DNA of 64,000 nucleotides from Mytilus edulis (taxonomy: Eukaryota > Mollusca > Bivalvia > Mytilida > Mytilidae). Numbering within the stretch: the first letter of the stretch is position 1; each line of letters opens with the position of its first letter. Both the position numbers and the translations under genes were made by a program. Location of the stretch: assembly GCF_963676685.1 (NCBI RefSeq), contig NC_092344.1, forward strand, positions 97,246,749 through 97,310,748, given 5' to 3'. Under the pieces are notes generated by a model, which saw only the letters and a program-made list of their open reading frames with translations, was not told where the DNA came from and ran no database searches. Positions 55,405 through 64,000 of this stretch are shown here, one piece after another.

Positions 55405-58400
55405 CTGAAAAAAGTTAAAAGTTCAATAAAATAATGTGATTATTGTTAATTAAATCTAGCTTTTTTTAAAGCAAATTCTTACTACTGTAAATTATCTAAT
55501 GACCTAATCTAATTGTCTATTCAAAGCAGTCAAAAAGGTTGATTCTAATTATTTGGCTACACATTCACCATTATTAAATGATTATTGAAAACTGTGGGTT
55601 TTTTTCTTCTCATGTACAAAATATACAGAATTTTTACCTTTTTTTTTTAATATAGATCACAATCAAATTCTATTAAAAAATATGATTTAATATACTAAAG
55701 TTCATCAGTTAAAGGGAACTAAAGTGCAAAAAATATGACATGGCACACCTTGAAATGAAATCACCTATGTCTTGACTTTAAAATAGACTTTTTCCACCTT
55801 TACATATCATATACAATCTTTCATTTCTACTACATGTTAAACATTTTAGAAGTTTGAAAATTAAAAAAAGTATCTTTAAAAAAAAAAATCTTATACAGAT
55901 AAAGCATTTTCTGATGTACGTTTGAAACTATAGTATGAAAAGAAAATGGGTATACTGTTCTATGATAAAATAATGAATATTAGGATAGATAGAGTTAATT
56001 GTGTTTGACTCACACGATATTTTATATAATACTAATTTCATTTTCCACCTATTTTTATTATCCTTTACTGTAATTTCACTTCTCACAAATGTAATGAAGT
56101 TTTTTAATTATAGCTACCTTATATAAAAATAGGAAATTTCTAGTCATGATAAGACCTTTAATTTAGCAAAATTTTTGAAAAATTTCAATCAATTGATGAT
56201 ACTTAATCCATGATCATGTGACCTTACCTCCTGTATATCCTGATTTCGTTGGTTTTGTATTATAATACTTTGATGGATTAGGAGTATATGCAGTTCCATC
56301 GGGGAAAGATTGTCCTGAAAAAAAGGTTTAAAGAAAGTTGAAAAATATCTGAACTCTGAAATGTTTATTAAATGAAAATCCATAACAACATATAGCTCAA
56401 TATACAATGTATATGCTACAAAGATGGTGAACACATATTTATATATTTATACTTTTTCCAGACATCAATTGTAAAATTCTAAAACTACCTTTCAACTATT
56501 GTCTAGATAAATAACAGCCATATTAAAGAAGATATTCCTCCCATATAATTTTACCATTCTAGTAGTCGTGGAAAGGGACTTTCTCATTTGTACAGTCAGC
56601 CAATATCCCCAGGAGATGCTTCTAGAAGCCTTAGTCCAGTCAAACTAAAATTTAACCTCAAACTAATTGCAACAGAAAATGTTTTAGTTCTAATCTATAG
56701 CATTAAGCCTTTAATATACACAGAAAAAAGTCCCATAACATCTAACTTGAGGAAAACTCTAAATCAACATTTTTTGGAAGGGGAGATAACTCCACAAAAA
56801 TGAGTCTTTTTTTGTCAGTTTTTGTTTGATTTTCTTAAAATTTATGTAAAGTATGATACTTTGATGGGGTTATAAGTTTATATTTGACTAAACTATATAA
56901 TCTTCTGTTCATGAAATGGTCAAAACCAAAGTGTTATGGATAGTTTTATTTAAAAAAAAATAATGTGAAAATTTGGTATTGTTGTTATGAATATGGTATA
57001 CTCGAAACTACATATAACTGGTCTTACTATTACCAATGTACATTCGGACAACTACCACGTCATATTAAGGAATTCCCCATGGTATATTTGGCAGTCATTA
57101 CCCTAGTTGTTATCCAGATCAGACGTCCCCACATTGATGAGCGGCCTATTAGACAACTAATGACTCAAGCATAGGATTGTGATATTATAGGTAATATATT
57201 GCATACACATAACCCTATAAAATCATTACAGTGGTGTCAGAAGTCGGCACGAATCCACTAATTTACACTGTTAATCGGTGACATCCGTTCGCGCCATATT
57301 TTCATATTTTTTCTTTGTTTTCGCGAGAGGAAAATCTTTGTATCTTCTCTCCCGCTATTATATTATTTCATGGCGCGCTGATTTATCAGTACTATTGATA
57401 TTAGTTGACCATTTATTAAATTTTCCAACATGTCAAGGTAAAGAATCTCAAATTTAATAAAAATAATTCAGCATGTATTCTTCTTTTTGTGGTTTAAAGT
57501 TTCTTGAGATAATTAAGATGCTGAAAAAATATAATATCTGTATATTATATTTTTCTGACAGCATCTTACTTATCTCAAGAAACTTTAAACCACAAAAAGA
57601 AGAATACATGCTGAATTATTTTTATTAAATTTGAGATTCTTTACCTTGACATGTTGGAAATTTAATAAATGGTCAACTAATAAATTACAAAATCTTGATT
57701 ATAGCTTGATAAAACCTTTAGAGTTGTTTGTTATACTCTAAAGGCGGCTAAAATATCAAGAACCAATACATTCTGATGAATAGAATTGGTAAAGTTATAA
57801 TTTTGTATTAATTCTGATTGATATTTCTGCCTTTTTTGCAGAGTTATCTTCCTTTTCAATGCATCTCCATAGGAATTTTAAATGGTGATTTTTTTAGTCT
57901 TCCTCAAGTAAGATTTTATGGCACTTTTTTCGGTGTATATTTGGGTTATAATGCTAAAGATTAAAACTTAAAAATCTTCTGTTGCAATTACCTTAAGGTT
58001 AGGGTCAAATTTATGCTAGATTGACTGGACTACCTGGGCCCATATGCATAAAACAACTCAAGTTAAGATATCCAATCAGAGTACTAATTCAAGCCATATA
58101 AAAGAATAGGTTTGTTTGCCCAAACCCTACCTAACTAGAAAAAAGCTGCCTAGTCAAATTCTTTTATTGTCCTGATTTGAAGAAGTTTTTTTTATTCAGA
58201 TAGGTATGAAGACTAATAAACAACCAATACTTCAATTTCTTTTTTTTGGAAAAAAAAAACAAGAGGCTCTCAAGAGCCTGAATCGCTCACCTGAATTTTT
58301 TTGGTTTAATCTCTCATCAATGATTATTTTGGTTTTTCAATTTATTTAAATGTTCTTTGAATCGTCCTATTTTCTTCAAAAGCAAAAAAAAATCATGTTC

Positions 58401-61400
58401 TCCTATATTCTATTTTAGCCATAGGAGCTATGTTTCTTGACATACAAGGAAATGAAATATAAAATTTATACTAGATACTCTGAAACTCTGAAACTCATTT
58501 AGCCTAAGTTTGGCAGAAATTGATACAGCAGTTTCATAAGAGAAGATTTTTTAAAGTAAGTCAACATGATGAACAAATTGTGAAAAAAGTCTTTAAAGGG
58601 CAATAACTCCTAAAGAGGTCAATTGACAATTTTGGTCAAATTGACTTATTTGTAGATCTTACTTTGCTGATCATATTTGCTGTTTACAGTTTATCTTTAT
58701 CTATAATAATATTCAAGATAATGACCAAAAACTGCAAAATTTCCTTAAAATTACCAATTAAGTGGCAGCAACCCAACAATTGGATGTTTGATTCATCTGA
58801 AAATTTCAGGGCTGATAGATATTGACCTAATGAACATTTTTACTCCATGTCAGATTTGCTCTTAATGCTTTCGTTTTTGAGATATAAGCCAAAAACTGCA
58901 TTTGACCCCTATGTTCTATTTTAAGGAACGGCGGCCATGTTTTTTGACGGATCAAAAATCAAAGCACACACTTTGTGCAGGATAATCTAAGGAACAACCA
59001 TGCTAAGTTTTAACCAAATCCATTCAGTAGTTTCAGAGGAGAAGATTTTTTAAAGTAAGCAAATATGATGAACAAATTGTGAAAAATTGTCATTAAAGGA
59101 CAATAACCCCTTAAGGGGTCAATTGACAATTTTGGTCATATTAACTTATTTGTAGATCTTACTTTGCTGATCTTTTTTGCTGTTTACAGTTTATCTTTAT
59201 CTATAATAATATTCAAGATAATGACCAAAAACTGCAAAATTTCCTTAAAATTACCAATTAAGTGGCAGCAACCCAACAATGGTTTGTTTGATTCATCTGA
59301 AAATTTCAGGGCTGATAGATCTTGACCTAATGAACATTTTTACTCCATGTCAGATTTGCTCTAAATGCTTTCGTTTTTGAGATATAAGCCAAAAACTGCA
59401 TTTGACCCCTATGTTCTATTTTAAGTAACGGCGGCCATGTTTTTTGACGGATCAAAAATCAAAGCACACACTTTGTGCAGGATAATCTAAGGAACAATCA
59501 TGCTAAGTTTTAACCAAATCCATTCAGTAGTTTCAGAGGAGAAGATTTTTTAAAGTTAGCAAATATGATGAACAAATTGTGAAAAATTGTCATTAAAGGA
59601 CAATAACCCCTTAAGGGGTCAATTGATAATTTTGGTCATATTAACTTATTTGTAGATCTTACTTTGCTGATCTTTTTTGCTGTTTACAGTTTATCTTTAT
59701 CTATAATAATATTCAAGATAATGACCAAAAACTGCAAAATTTCCTTAAAATTACCAATTAAGTGGCAGCAACCCAACAATGGTTTGTTTGCAGGGCTGAT
59801 AGATCTTGACCTAATGAACATTTTTACTCCATGTCAGATTTGCTCTAAATGCTTTCGTTTTTGAGATATAAGCCAAAAACTGCATTTGACCCCTATGTTC
59901 TATTTTAAGTAACGGCGGCCATGTTTTTTGACGGATCAAAAATCAAAGCACACACTTTGTGCAGGATAATCTAAGGAACAATCATGCTAAGTTTTAACCA
60001 AATCCATTCAGTAGTTTCAGAGGAGAAGATTTTTTAAAGTTAGCAAATATGATGAACAAATTGTGAAAAATTGTCATTAAAGGACAATAACCCCTTAAGG
60101 GGTCAATTGATAATTTTGGTCATATTAACTTATTTGTAGATCTTACTTTGCTGATCTTTTTTGCTGTTTACAGTTTATCTTTATCTATAATAATATTCAA
60201 GATAATGACCAAAAACTGCAAAATTTCCTTAAAATTACCAATTAAGTGGCAGCAACCCAACAATGGTTTGTTTGATTCATCTGAAAATTTCAGGGCTGAT
60301 AGATCTTGACCTAATGAACATTTTTACCCCATGTCAGATTAGCTCTAAATGCTTTCGTTTTTGAGATATAAGCCAAAAACTGCATTTGACCCATATGTTC
60401 TATTTTAAGTAACGGCGGCCATGTTTTTTGACGGATCAAAAATCGAAGCGCACATTTTGTGCAGGATATACTAAGGAACAATCATGTTAAGTTTCATTCA
60501 AATCCATTCAGTAGTTTCAGAGGAGAAGATGTTTGAAAAATTGTTAACGACGACAGACAACGACGACGACGACGGACTCCAGCCAAGTGATGAGAAAAGC
60601 TCACATGGCCTTTTAGGCCAGGTGAGCTAAAAATAGAAAATGCCTACCTACCTACCCACTGTCTCAACCTTTGGGTAGGGTTTGGGCAAACCAAAATATT
60701 TTTAATTGTGACTTCATCATAGGACATGTAGAAAAATCATCCATTTCCTTAAGTTACAAAACATTTTGCTTTGTAGTTTCAGAGAGGAATATTCTGAAAA
60801 TTTAAATTCAAGATTCAAAGAAAAGTTGATTTTGAAAATTTGAAAACTCAGGTGCAATCCTTAGACTTCCAACTGATTCCAATGGTCAGCCACCAGCAAG
60901 CATGACTCAACAGTGGCACTAATTATTCCTTTTCTTTCAATATAGTGGTTAACATTAATTTACTGAATAAAACTTCAAACTTTGGTTTTATTTTCCGTTT
61001 TGCATGATAACCAACTATTTAATTGCTTATCATTGGGGGGTTGGGGGTTGATCATCAATGATGTTCCACAAAAGCACTTTACATCAATGACTCTTTTCAA
61101 AAAATCTTACGATCAAAATTATCAGAAGTTATACCGAAATGTATATGACTTACGAGGATTTTACCTCTGTAGATTTTTTGTGCAGCTGACTCATAAGTGA
61201 CTCATACTTTTACACATAGGTAACTATGGTAAACTAAACAAGTGTAAAAATTATTGACTTACTTGTATACAGATCACAGTATGCATTTGACTGAGCTATG
61301 ACTTGACCTCCTTTAATGGAGTTAGTGGTCAGTCTACATTCAGTCAGGTTGCCGCAGTAGTTAAAGCTAGCACAACTGAATGTCTCCTCTTGAACACATA

Positions 61401-63707
61401 GTTTGGCACACTGAGAAGCATCTATCCCAGAAACGATTCTGTTATTTACTAGTGGAATCTGATATCTGGCTTTCTTCTTAAAATCATCCATATAATTTCC
61501 TGTAAAGTTGATATATTTTAATATTTAGAAGTTTTTATCTGTTATCCCTCTTTAGACCTTTCATGTTTCAACAGAAAATTCTTTGTCTCAGTTAAAATCA
61601 TTTTAATATAAACAAAATAATAGAGTTTCAATAAAATATATCTTATCCTTTATAATTTTACAATACATTTATTATTCTTATCTTTTCCAAGATGCATTTG
61701 CTTCAAATATAGTTCATATACATATAGTTATGTGGTAAAATTTTCAATGTTAAGTAATGAGAAATACATCATTTAAATCTGCATATGGGCAAAGAGCAAA
61801 ACTATGTATAATATACAAGAGGCTCTCAAGAGCCTGAATCGCTCACCTGATTTTTTTTGGTTTAATCTCTCATCAATGATTATTTTGGCTTTTCAATTTA
61901 TTTAAATGTTCTTTGAATCGTCCTATTTTCTTCAAAAGCAAAAAAAAAATCATTTTCTGCTATGTTCTATTTTAGCCATAGGAGCTATGTTTCTTGACAT
62001 ACAAGGAAATGAAATATAAAATTTATACTAGATCAATACTCTGAAACTCTAAAACTCATTTAGCCTAAGTTTGGCTGAAATTGATACAGCAGTTTCAAAG
62101 GAGAAGATTTTTTAAAGTAAGTCAACATGATGAACAAATTGTGAAAAAAGTCTTTAAAGGGCAATAACTCCTTAAGAGGTCAATTGACAATTTTGGTCAA
62201 ATTGACTTATTTGTAGATCTTACTTTGCTTAACATTTTTGCTATTAACAGTTTATCTGTATCTATAATAATATTCAAGATAATGACCAAAAACTGCAAAA
62301 TTTCCTTAAAATTACCAATTAAGTGGCAGCAACCCAGCAATGGTTTGTTTGATTCATCTGAAAATTTCAGGGCTGATACATCTTGACCTAATGAACATTT
62401 TTACCCCATGTCAGATTTGCTCTAAATGCTTTCGTTTTTGAGATATAAGCCAAAAACTGCATTTGACCCCTATGTTCTATTTTCAGTAACAGTGGCCATG
62501 TTTTTTGACAGATCAAAAATCGAAGCACACACTTTGTGCAGGATAATCTATGGAACAATGATGCTAAGTTTCATCCAAATCCATTCAGCAGTTTCAGAGG
62601 AGAAGATTTTTTAAAGTTAGCAAATATGATGAACAAATTGTGAAAAATTGTCATTAAAGGACAATAACCCCTTAGGGGTCAATTGACAATTTTGGTCATA
62701 TTAACTTATTTGTAGATCTTACTTTGCTGATCATTTTTGCTGTTTTCAGTTTATCTTTATCTATAATAATATTCAAGATAATGACCAAAAACTGCAAAAT
62801 TTCCTTAAAATTACCAATTAAGTGGCAGCAACCCAACAATGGTTTGTTTGATTCATCTGAAAATTTCAGGGCTGATAGATCTTGACCTAATGAACATTTT
62901 TACCCCATGTCAGATTTGCTCTAAATGCTTTCGTTTTTGAGATATAAGCCAAAAACTGCATTTGACCCCTATGTTCTATTTTAAGTAACGGCGGCCATGT
63001 TTTTTGACGGATCAAAAATCGAAGCACACACTTTGTGCAGGATACTCTAAGGAACAATCATGCTAAGTTTCATTCAAATCCATTCAGTAGTTTCAGAGGA
63101 GAAGATGTTTGAAAAATTGTTCACGACGACGACGACGTCGACGACGACAACGTCGACGACGACGACGGACGCCAAGTGATGAGAAAAGCTCACATGGCCT
63201 TTTAGGCCAGGTGAGCTAACAAGACAATATCATTAGATCCTTATATATTAGTTTGTTTCTATAAAAGCAAATGCAGGTGAAATTTGCCATCAATGTATGT
63301 GTACTCCTTGATACATTATACTAGTCATTTTTGGGGCTTTTTATATATTGCTGTTTAGTGTGAAGCAAGGCTCTGTGACCCATAATGGTTTACTTTTACA
63401 TATTGAAACTTGTATGGAGAGTTGGAACTCATACATGTACCACATCTTATATCTATTAACTTACTGGACCAGTGATTACACAGGAGATCAGATTTAATGT
63501 TGACTTGTGGTGCATCATAGTAATGGGTTTTTCCCAAGAAACAGGTTCCAATGTCTGTACAGAAGTCAAATGACTTGCAGTTAAATCCATTATAGTCCAC
63601 ACATAGTTTGGCACACTGGTTTTCATCATAAATGTTCTGATAGATTGTGTCAGAGTTGGACAAAACAGTTGTTCCAGCAATCTTTGAGAACTTGGCTGTA
63701 TAATCAC
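55253..63707 (-). CDS. PAN/Apple-domain type I membrane protein, 3' four exons (5' end outside window)
   Basis: The exons 63465-63707, 61263-61499, 56228-56314 and 55253-55404 join in frame; every internal intron is phase 1, the pattern of shuffled extracellular domains. Exons 1 and 2 of this set each encode one PAN/Apple domain, with Q-C-A-K-L-C followed by C.SF..C, another Cys and a final C near the end. They are followed by a 29-residue Pro/Tyr/Thr-rich linker, then a ~24-residue hydrophobic helix (M-A-G-L-A-I-G-M-I-I-L-G-I-I-A-A-F-A-G-L-M-I-Y-L) and a 25-residue cytoplasmic tail. PAN domains bind proteins or carbohydrates outside the cell, so a surface receptor or adhesion role is plausible, but the ligand is unknown. 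The signal peptide and other ectodomains must lie beyond 64000. The linker and TM exons have no long ORF and were found by splice sites. Confidence 0.82.
55405..56227 (-). other. Last intron of the PAN-domain gene
   Basis: AT-rich, 823 bp, no repeat or ORF that I can support. Confidence 0.6.
56228..56314 (-). CDS. PAN-domain gene: juxtamembrane linker exon
   Basis: 87 nt, acceptor 'ttttttttcag' and donor 'gag|gtaagg'. Encodes (R)-Q-S-F-P-D-G-T-A-Y-T-P-N-P-S-K-Y-Y, then T-K-P-T-K-S-G-Y-T-G. Phases 1/1 match both neighbours. Confidence 0.75.
56980..57247 (+). mobile_element. Candidate LTR retrotransposon remnant: LTR end and primer-binding site
   Basis: tggtgtcagaagtcgg (57232-57247) matches, with small changes, the primer-binding site complementary to the 3' end of tRNA-Leu used by many mollusc Gypsy-type elements. 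It follows a segment ending ...ttaca, with a TATA-like ctataaaat at 57213. The upstream limit (a TGTTATG near 56983) is a guess. No gag or pol coding sequence is seen, so only a leader remnant is left. It lies in an intron of the PAN-domain gene, on the opposite strand. Confidence 0.5.
57400..57681. repeat. Nearly perfect long inverted repeat (hairpin), arms ~124 bp
   Basis: The left arm 57400-57523 and right arm 57559-57681 are reverse complements with about two differences (one T in a run, one substitution near the tip). The 35-base centre pairs further (aaatataat/atattatattt). The outer ends read attagttgaccatttatta and its complement. No ORF. Confidence 0.92.
57682..58090. other. Intronic DNA, nothing recognised
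   Basis: AT-rich intron sequence of the PAN-domain gene between the hairpin and MITE E. Confidence 0.45.
58092..60708. mobile_element. MITE E copy split by a larger insertion
   Basis: The left half 58092-58259 (gtttgcccaaaccctaccta ... cttcaatttct) and right half 60631-60708 (gaaaatgcctacctacctac ... tttgggcaaaccaaaata) together equal the intact copy at 41560-41808. The ends tttgcccaaaccctacc and ggtagggtttgggcaaa are perfect inverted repeats. The break falls in the A-run. Confidence 0.85.
58260..60630 (+). mobile_element. Terminal-hairpin element, long copy (2.37 kb) with internal tandem units
   Basis: The left end caagaggctctcaagagcct folds as aggctct-ca-agagcct. The right end is a second hairpin (agctcacatggcc-tttta-ggccaggtgagct) closing with taa. 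gctcacctg near the left end is the complement of caggtgagc at the right. Inside, a ~500-bp unit ('gtcaattgacaattttggtc', 'gatcttactttgctgatc', 'ttcaagataatgaccaaaaa', 'ggcggccatgttttttgacg') is repeated about four times; one unit lacks ~19 bases. A (gac)n tract precedes the right end. No ORF with a known domain. Confidence 0.85.
60709..61262. other. Intronic DNA, nothing recognised
   Basis: AT-rich; the 72-aa plus-strand ORF at 60982-61200 has no domain signature. Confidence 0.45.
61263..61499 (-). CDS. PAN-domain gene: PAN domain exon (membrane-proximal)
   Basis: 237 nt, acceptor 'caactttacag' and donor 'acaa|gtaagt'. Encodes (R)-N-Y-M-D-D-F-K-K-K-A-R-Y-Q, then C-A-K-L-C, F-S-C-A-S-F-N-Y-C, T-E-C-R-L and Y-C-D-L-Y: six cysteines in the usual PAN spacing. 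Confidence 0.85.
61500..61815. other. Intronic DNA before the second terminal-hairpin element
   Basis: AT-rich, with no feature that I can support. Confidence 0.45.
61816..63219 (+). mobile_element. Terminal-hairpin element, short copy (1.4 kb)
   Basis: Same ends as 58260-60630 (caagaggctctcaagagcct; ggccttttaggccaggtgag then ctaa) and the same interior order, but only two of the ~500-bp units. The (gacgac)n tract at 63123-63168 is longer and contains gtcgac steps. High similarity between the two copies implies recent activity or gene conversion. Confidence 0.85.
63465..63707 (-). CDS. PAN-domain gene: PAN domain exon (membrane-distal of the two seen)
   Basis: 243 nt, acceptor 'ggtgtttttag' and donor 'tcca|gtaagt'. 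Encodes (G)-D-Y-T-A-K-F-S-K-I-A-G, then Q-C-A-K-L-C, F-N-C-K-S-F-D-F-C, G-T-C-F-L-G and L-L-C-N-H-W-S. The first bases are shared with the tandem repeat just upstream. Confidence 0.85.
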
Positions 63708-64000
63708 CTAAAAACACCAATATATAACATGTTATTAGTCAACTTGACTGTATAATCACCTAAAAACACCAATATATAACATGTAATTTGTGAACTTGGC
63801 TGTATAACAACAATATATAACATTTTACTTGTGAACTTGGCTGTATAATCACCTAAAAACACCAATATATAACATGTAATTTGTGAACTTGGCTGTATAA
63901 CAACAATATATAACATTTTACTTGTGAACTTGGCTGTATAATCACCTAAAAACACCAGTATATAACATGTTATATGTGAACTTGGCTGTATAATCACCTA
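63690..64000 (-). repeat. Minisatellite derived from the PAN exon splice acceptor
   Basis: Units of 52 bp ('gaacttggctgtataatcac', 'ctaaaaacaccaatatataa', 'catgtaatttgt' on plus) alternate with 41-bp units lacking 11 bases (the ctaaaaacacc/tcac part). Starts are at about 63690, 63741, 63793, 63834, 63886, 63927 and 63979. The first unit overlaps the true exon boundary. On the minus strand each full unit contains ggtgtttttag|gtgattat, i.e. a copy of the acceptor and of codons D-Y-T-A-K-F. Confidence 0.9.

Noticed and set aside
63704-63997. 97-aa ORF with repeated I-Q-P-S-S and D-Y-T-A-K-F text
   Set aside because: Translation of the exon-derived minisatellite. It is reported as a repeat; only alternative splicing data could make it coding.

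Overview
The window looks like nuclear DNA of a bivalve mollusc, most likely a marine mussel (Mytilus type). The basis is intron-split animal genes, strongly AT-rich intergenic DNA, a vertebrate-type (TTAGGG)n tract, and several dispersed repeats I recognise from mussel genomes. These include the '...atgagtgccaatgagacaactctccat...' family, the 'gaggctctcaagagcc...ggtgagctaa' family and the 'gcagaggtccaaccctgaacagttgg' family. Species identity is inference. No bacterial operon, CRISPR array or rRNA gene was seen.

Four genes can be supported, three of them in full or by their complete 3' part. (1) 43-2019, plus strand: the last two coding exons of an unidentified protein ending in a basic tail and a CAAX box (CVIL). 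(2) 12844-16916, minus strand: a complete BAG2-like Hsp70 co-chaperone gene, 188 aa, with a LINE fragment and MITEs in its main intron. (3) 39058-48458, plus strand: a three-coding-exon NDUFS5-like complex I accessory subunit, 157 aa, with a twin CX9C fold. (4) 55253-63707, minus strand: the 3' part of a type I membrane protein with at least two PAN/Apple domain exons, a linker exon and a TM/cytoplasmic-tail exon; its 5' end lies beyond the window. Two further exon-like segments at 27376-28015 (minus) do not join in phase and are tentative.

Most of the rest is repeats. 6.2-12.6 kb: a 161-bp tandem array and a patchwork of dispersed repeats. 17.17-21.92 kb and 28.41-33.21 kb: two arrays of the same ~195-bp satellite in opposite orientation, facing each other across ~6.5 kb that holds an interstitial (TTAGGG)n tract. 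34.15-38.24 kb: a 4.09-kb element with a 25-bp perfect terminal inverted repeat and an exact 10-bp target-site duplication. 38.3-52.6 kb: introns and flanks full of MITEs, a tRNA-derived SINE, a 470-bp triplication, a diverged dispersed tandem family and a 21/23-bp minisatellite. 56.98-57.68 kb: an apparent LTR/primer-binding-site remnant and a nearly perfect 280-bp hairpin. 58.1-63.2 kb: two long copies of a non-autonomous element with hairpin-forming ends, one nested inside a MITE. 63.69-64.0 kb: a minisatellite built from the splice acceptor and first codons of a PAN exon.

The genes are unrelated housekeeping or surface-protein genes that do not form a pathway. The striking biology is the architecture of the repeats: the inverted satellite pair (Foldback/Galileo-like in form), the complete TIR element with TSD, and the exon-derived decoy splice-acceptor array.
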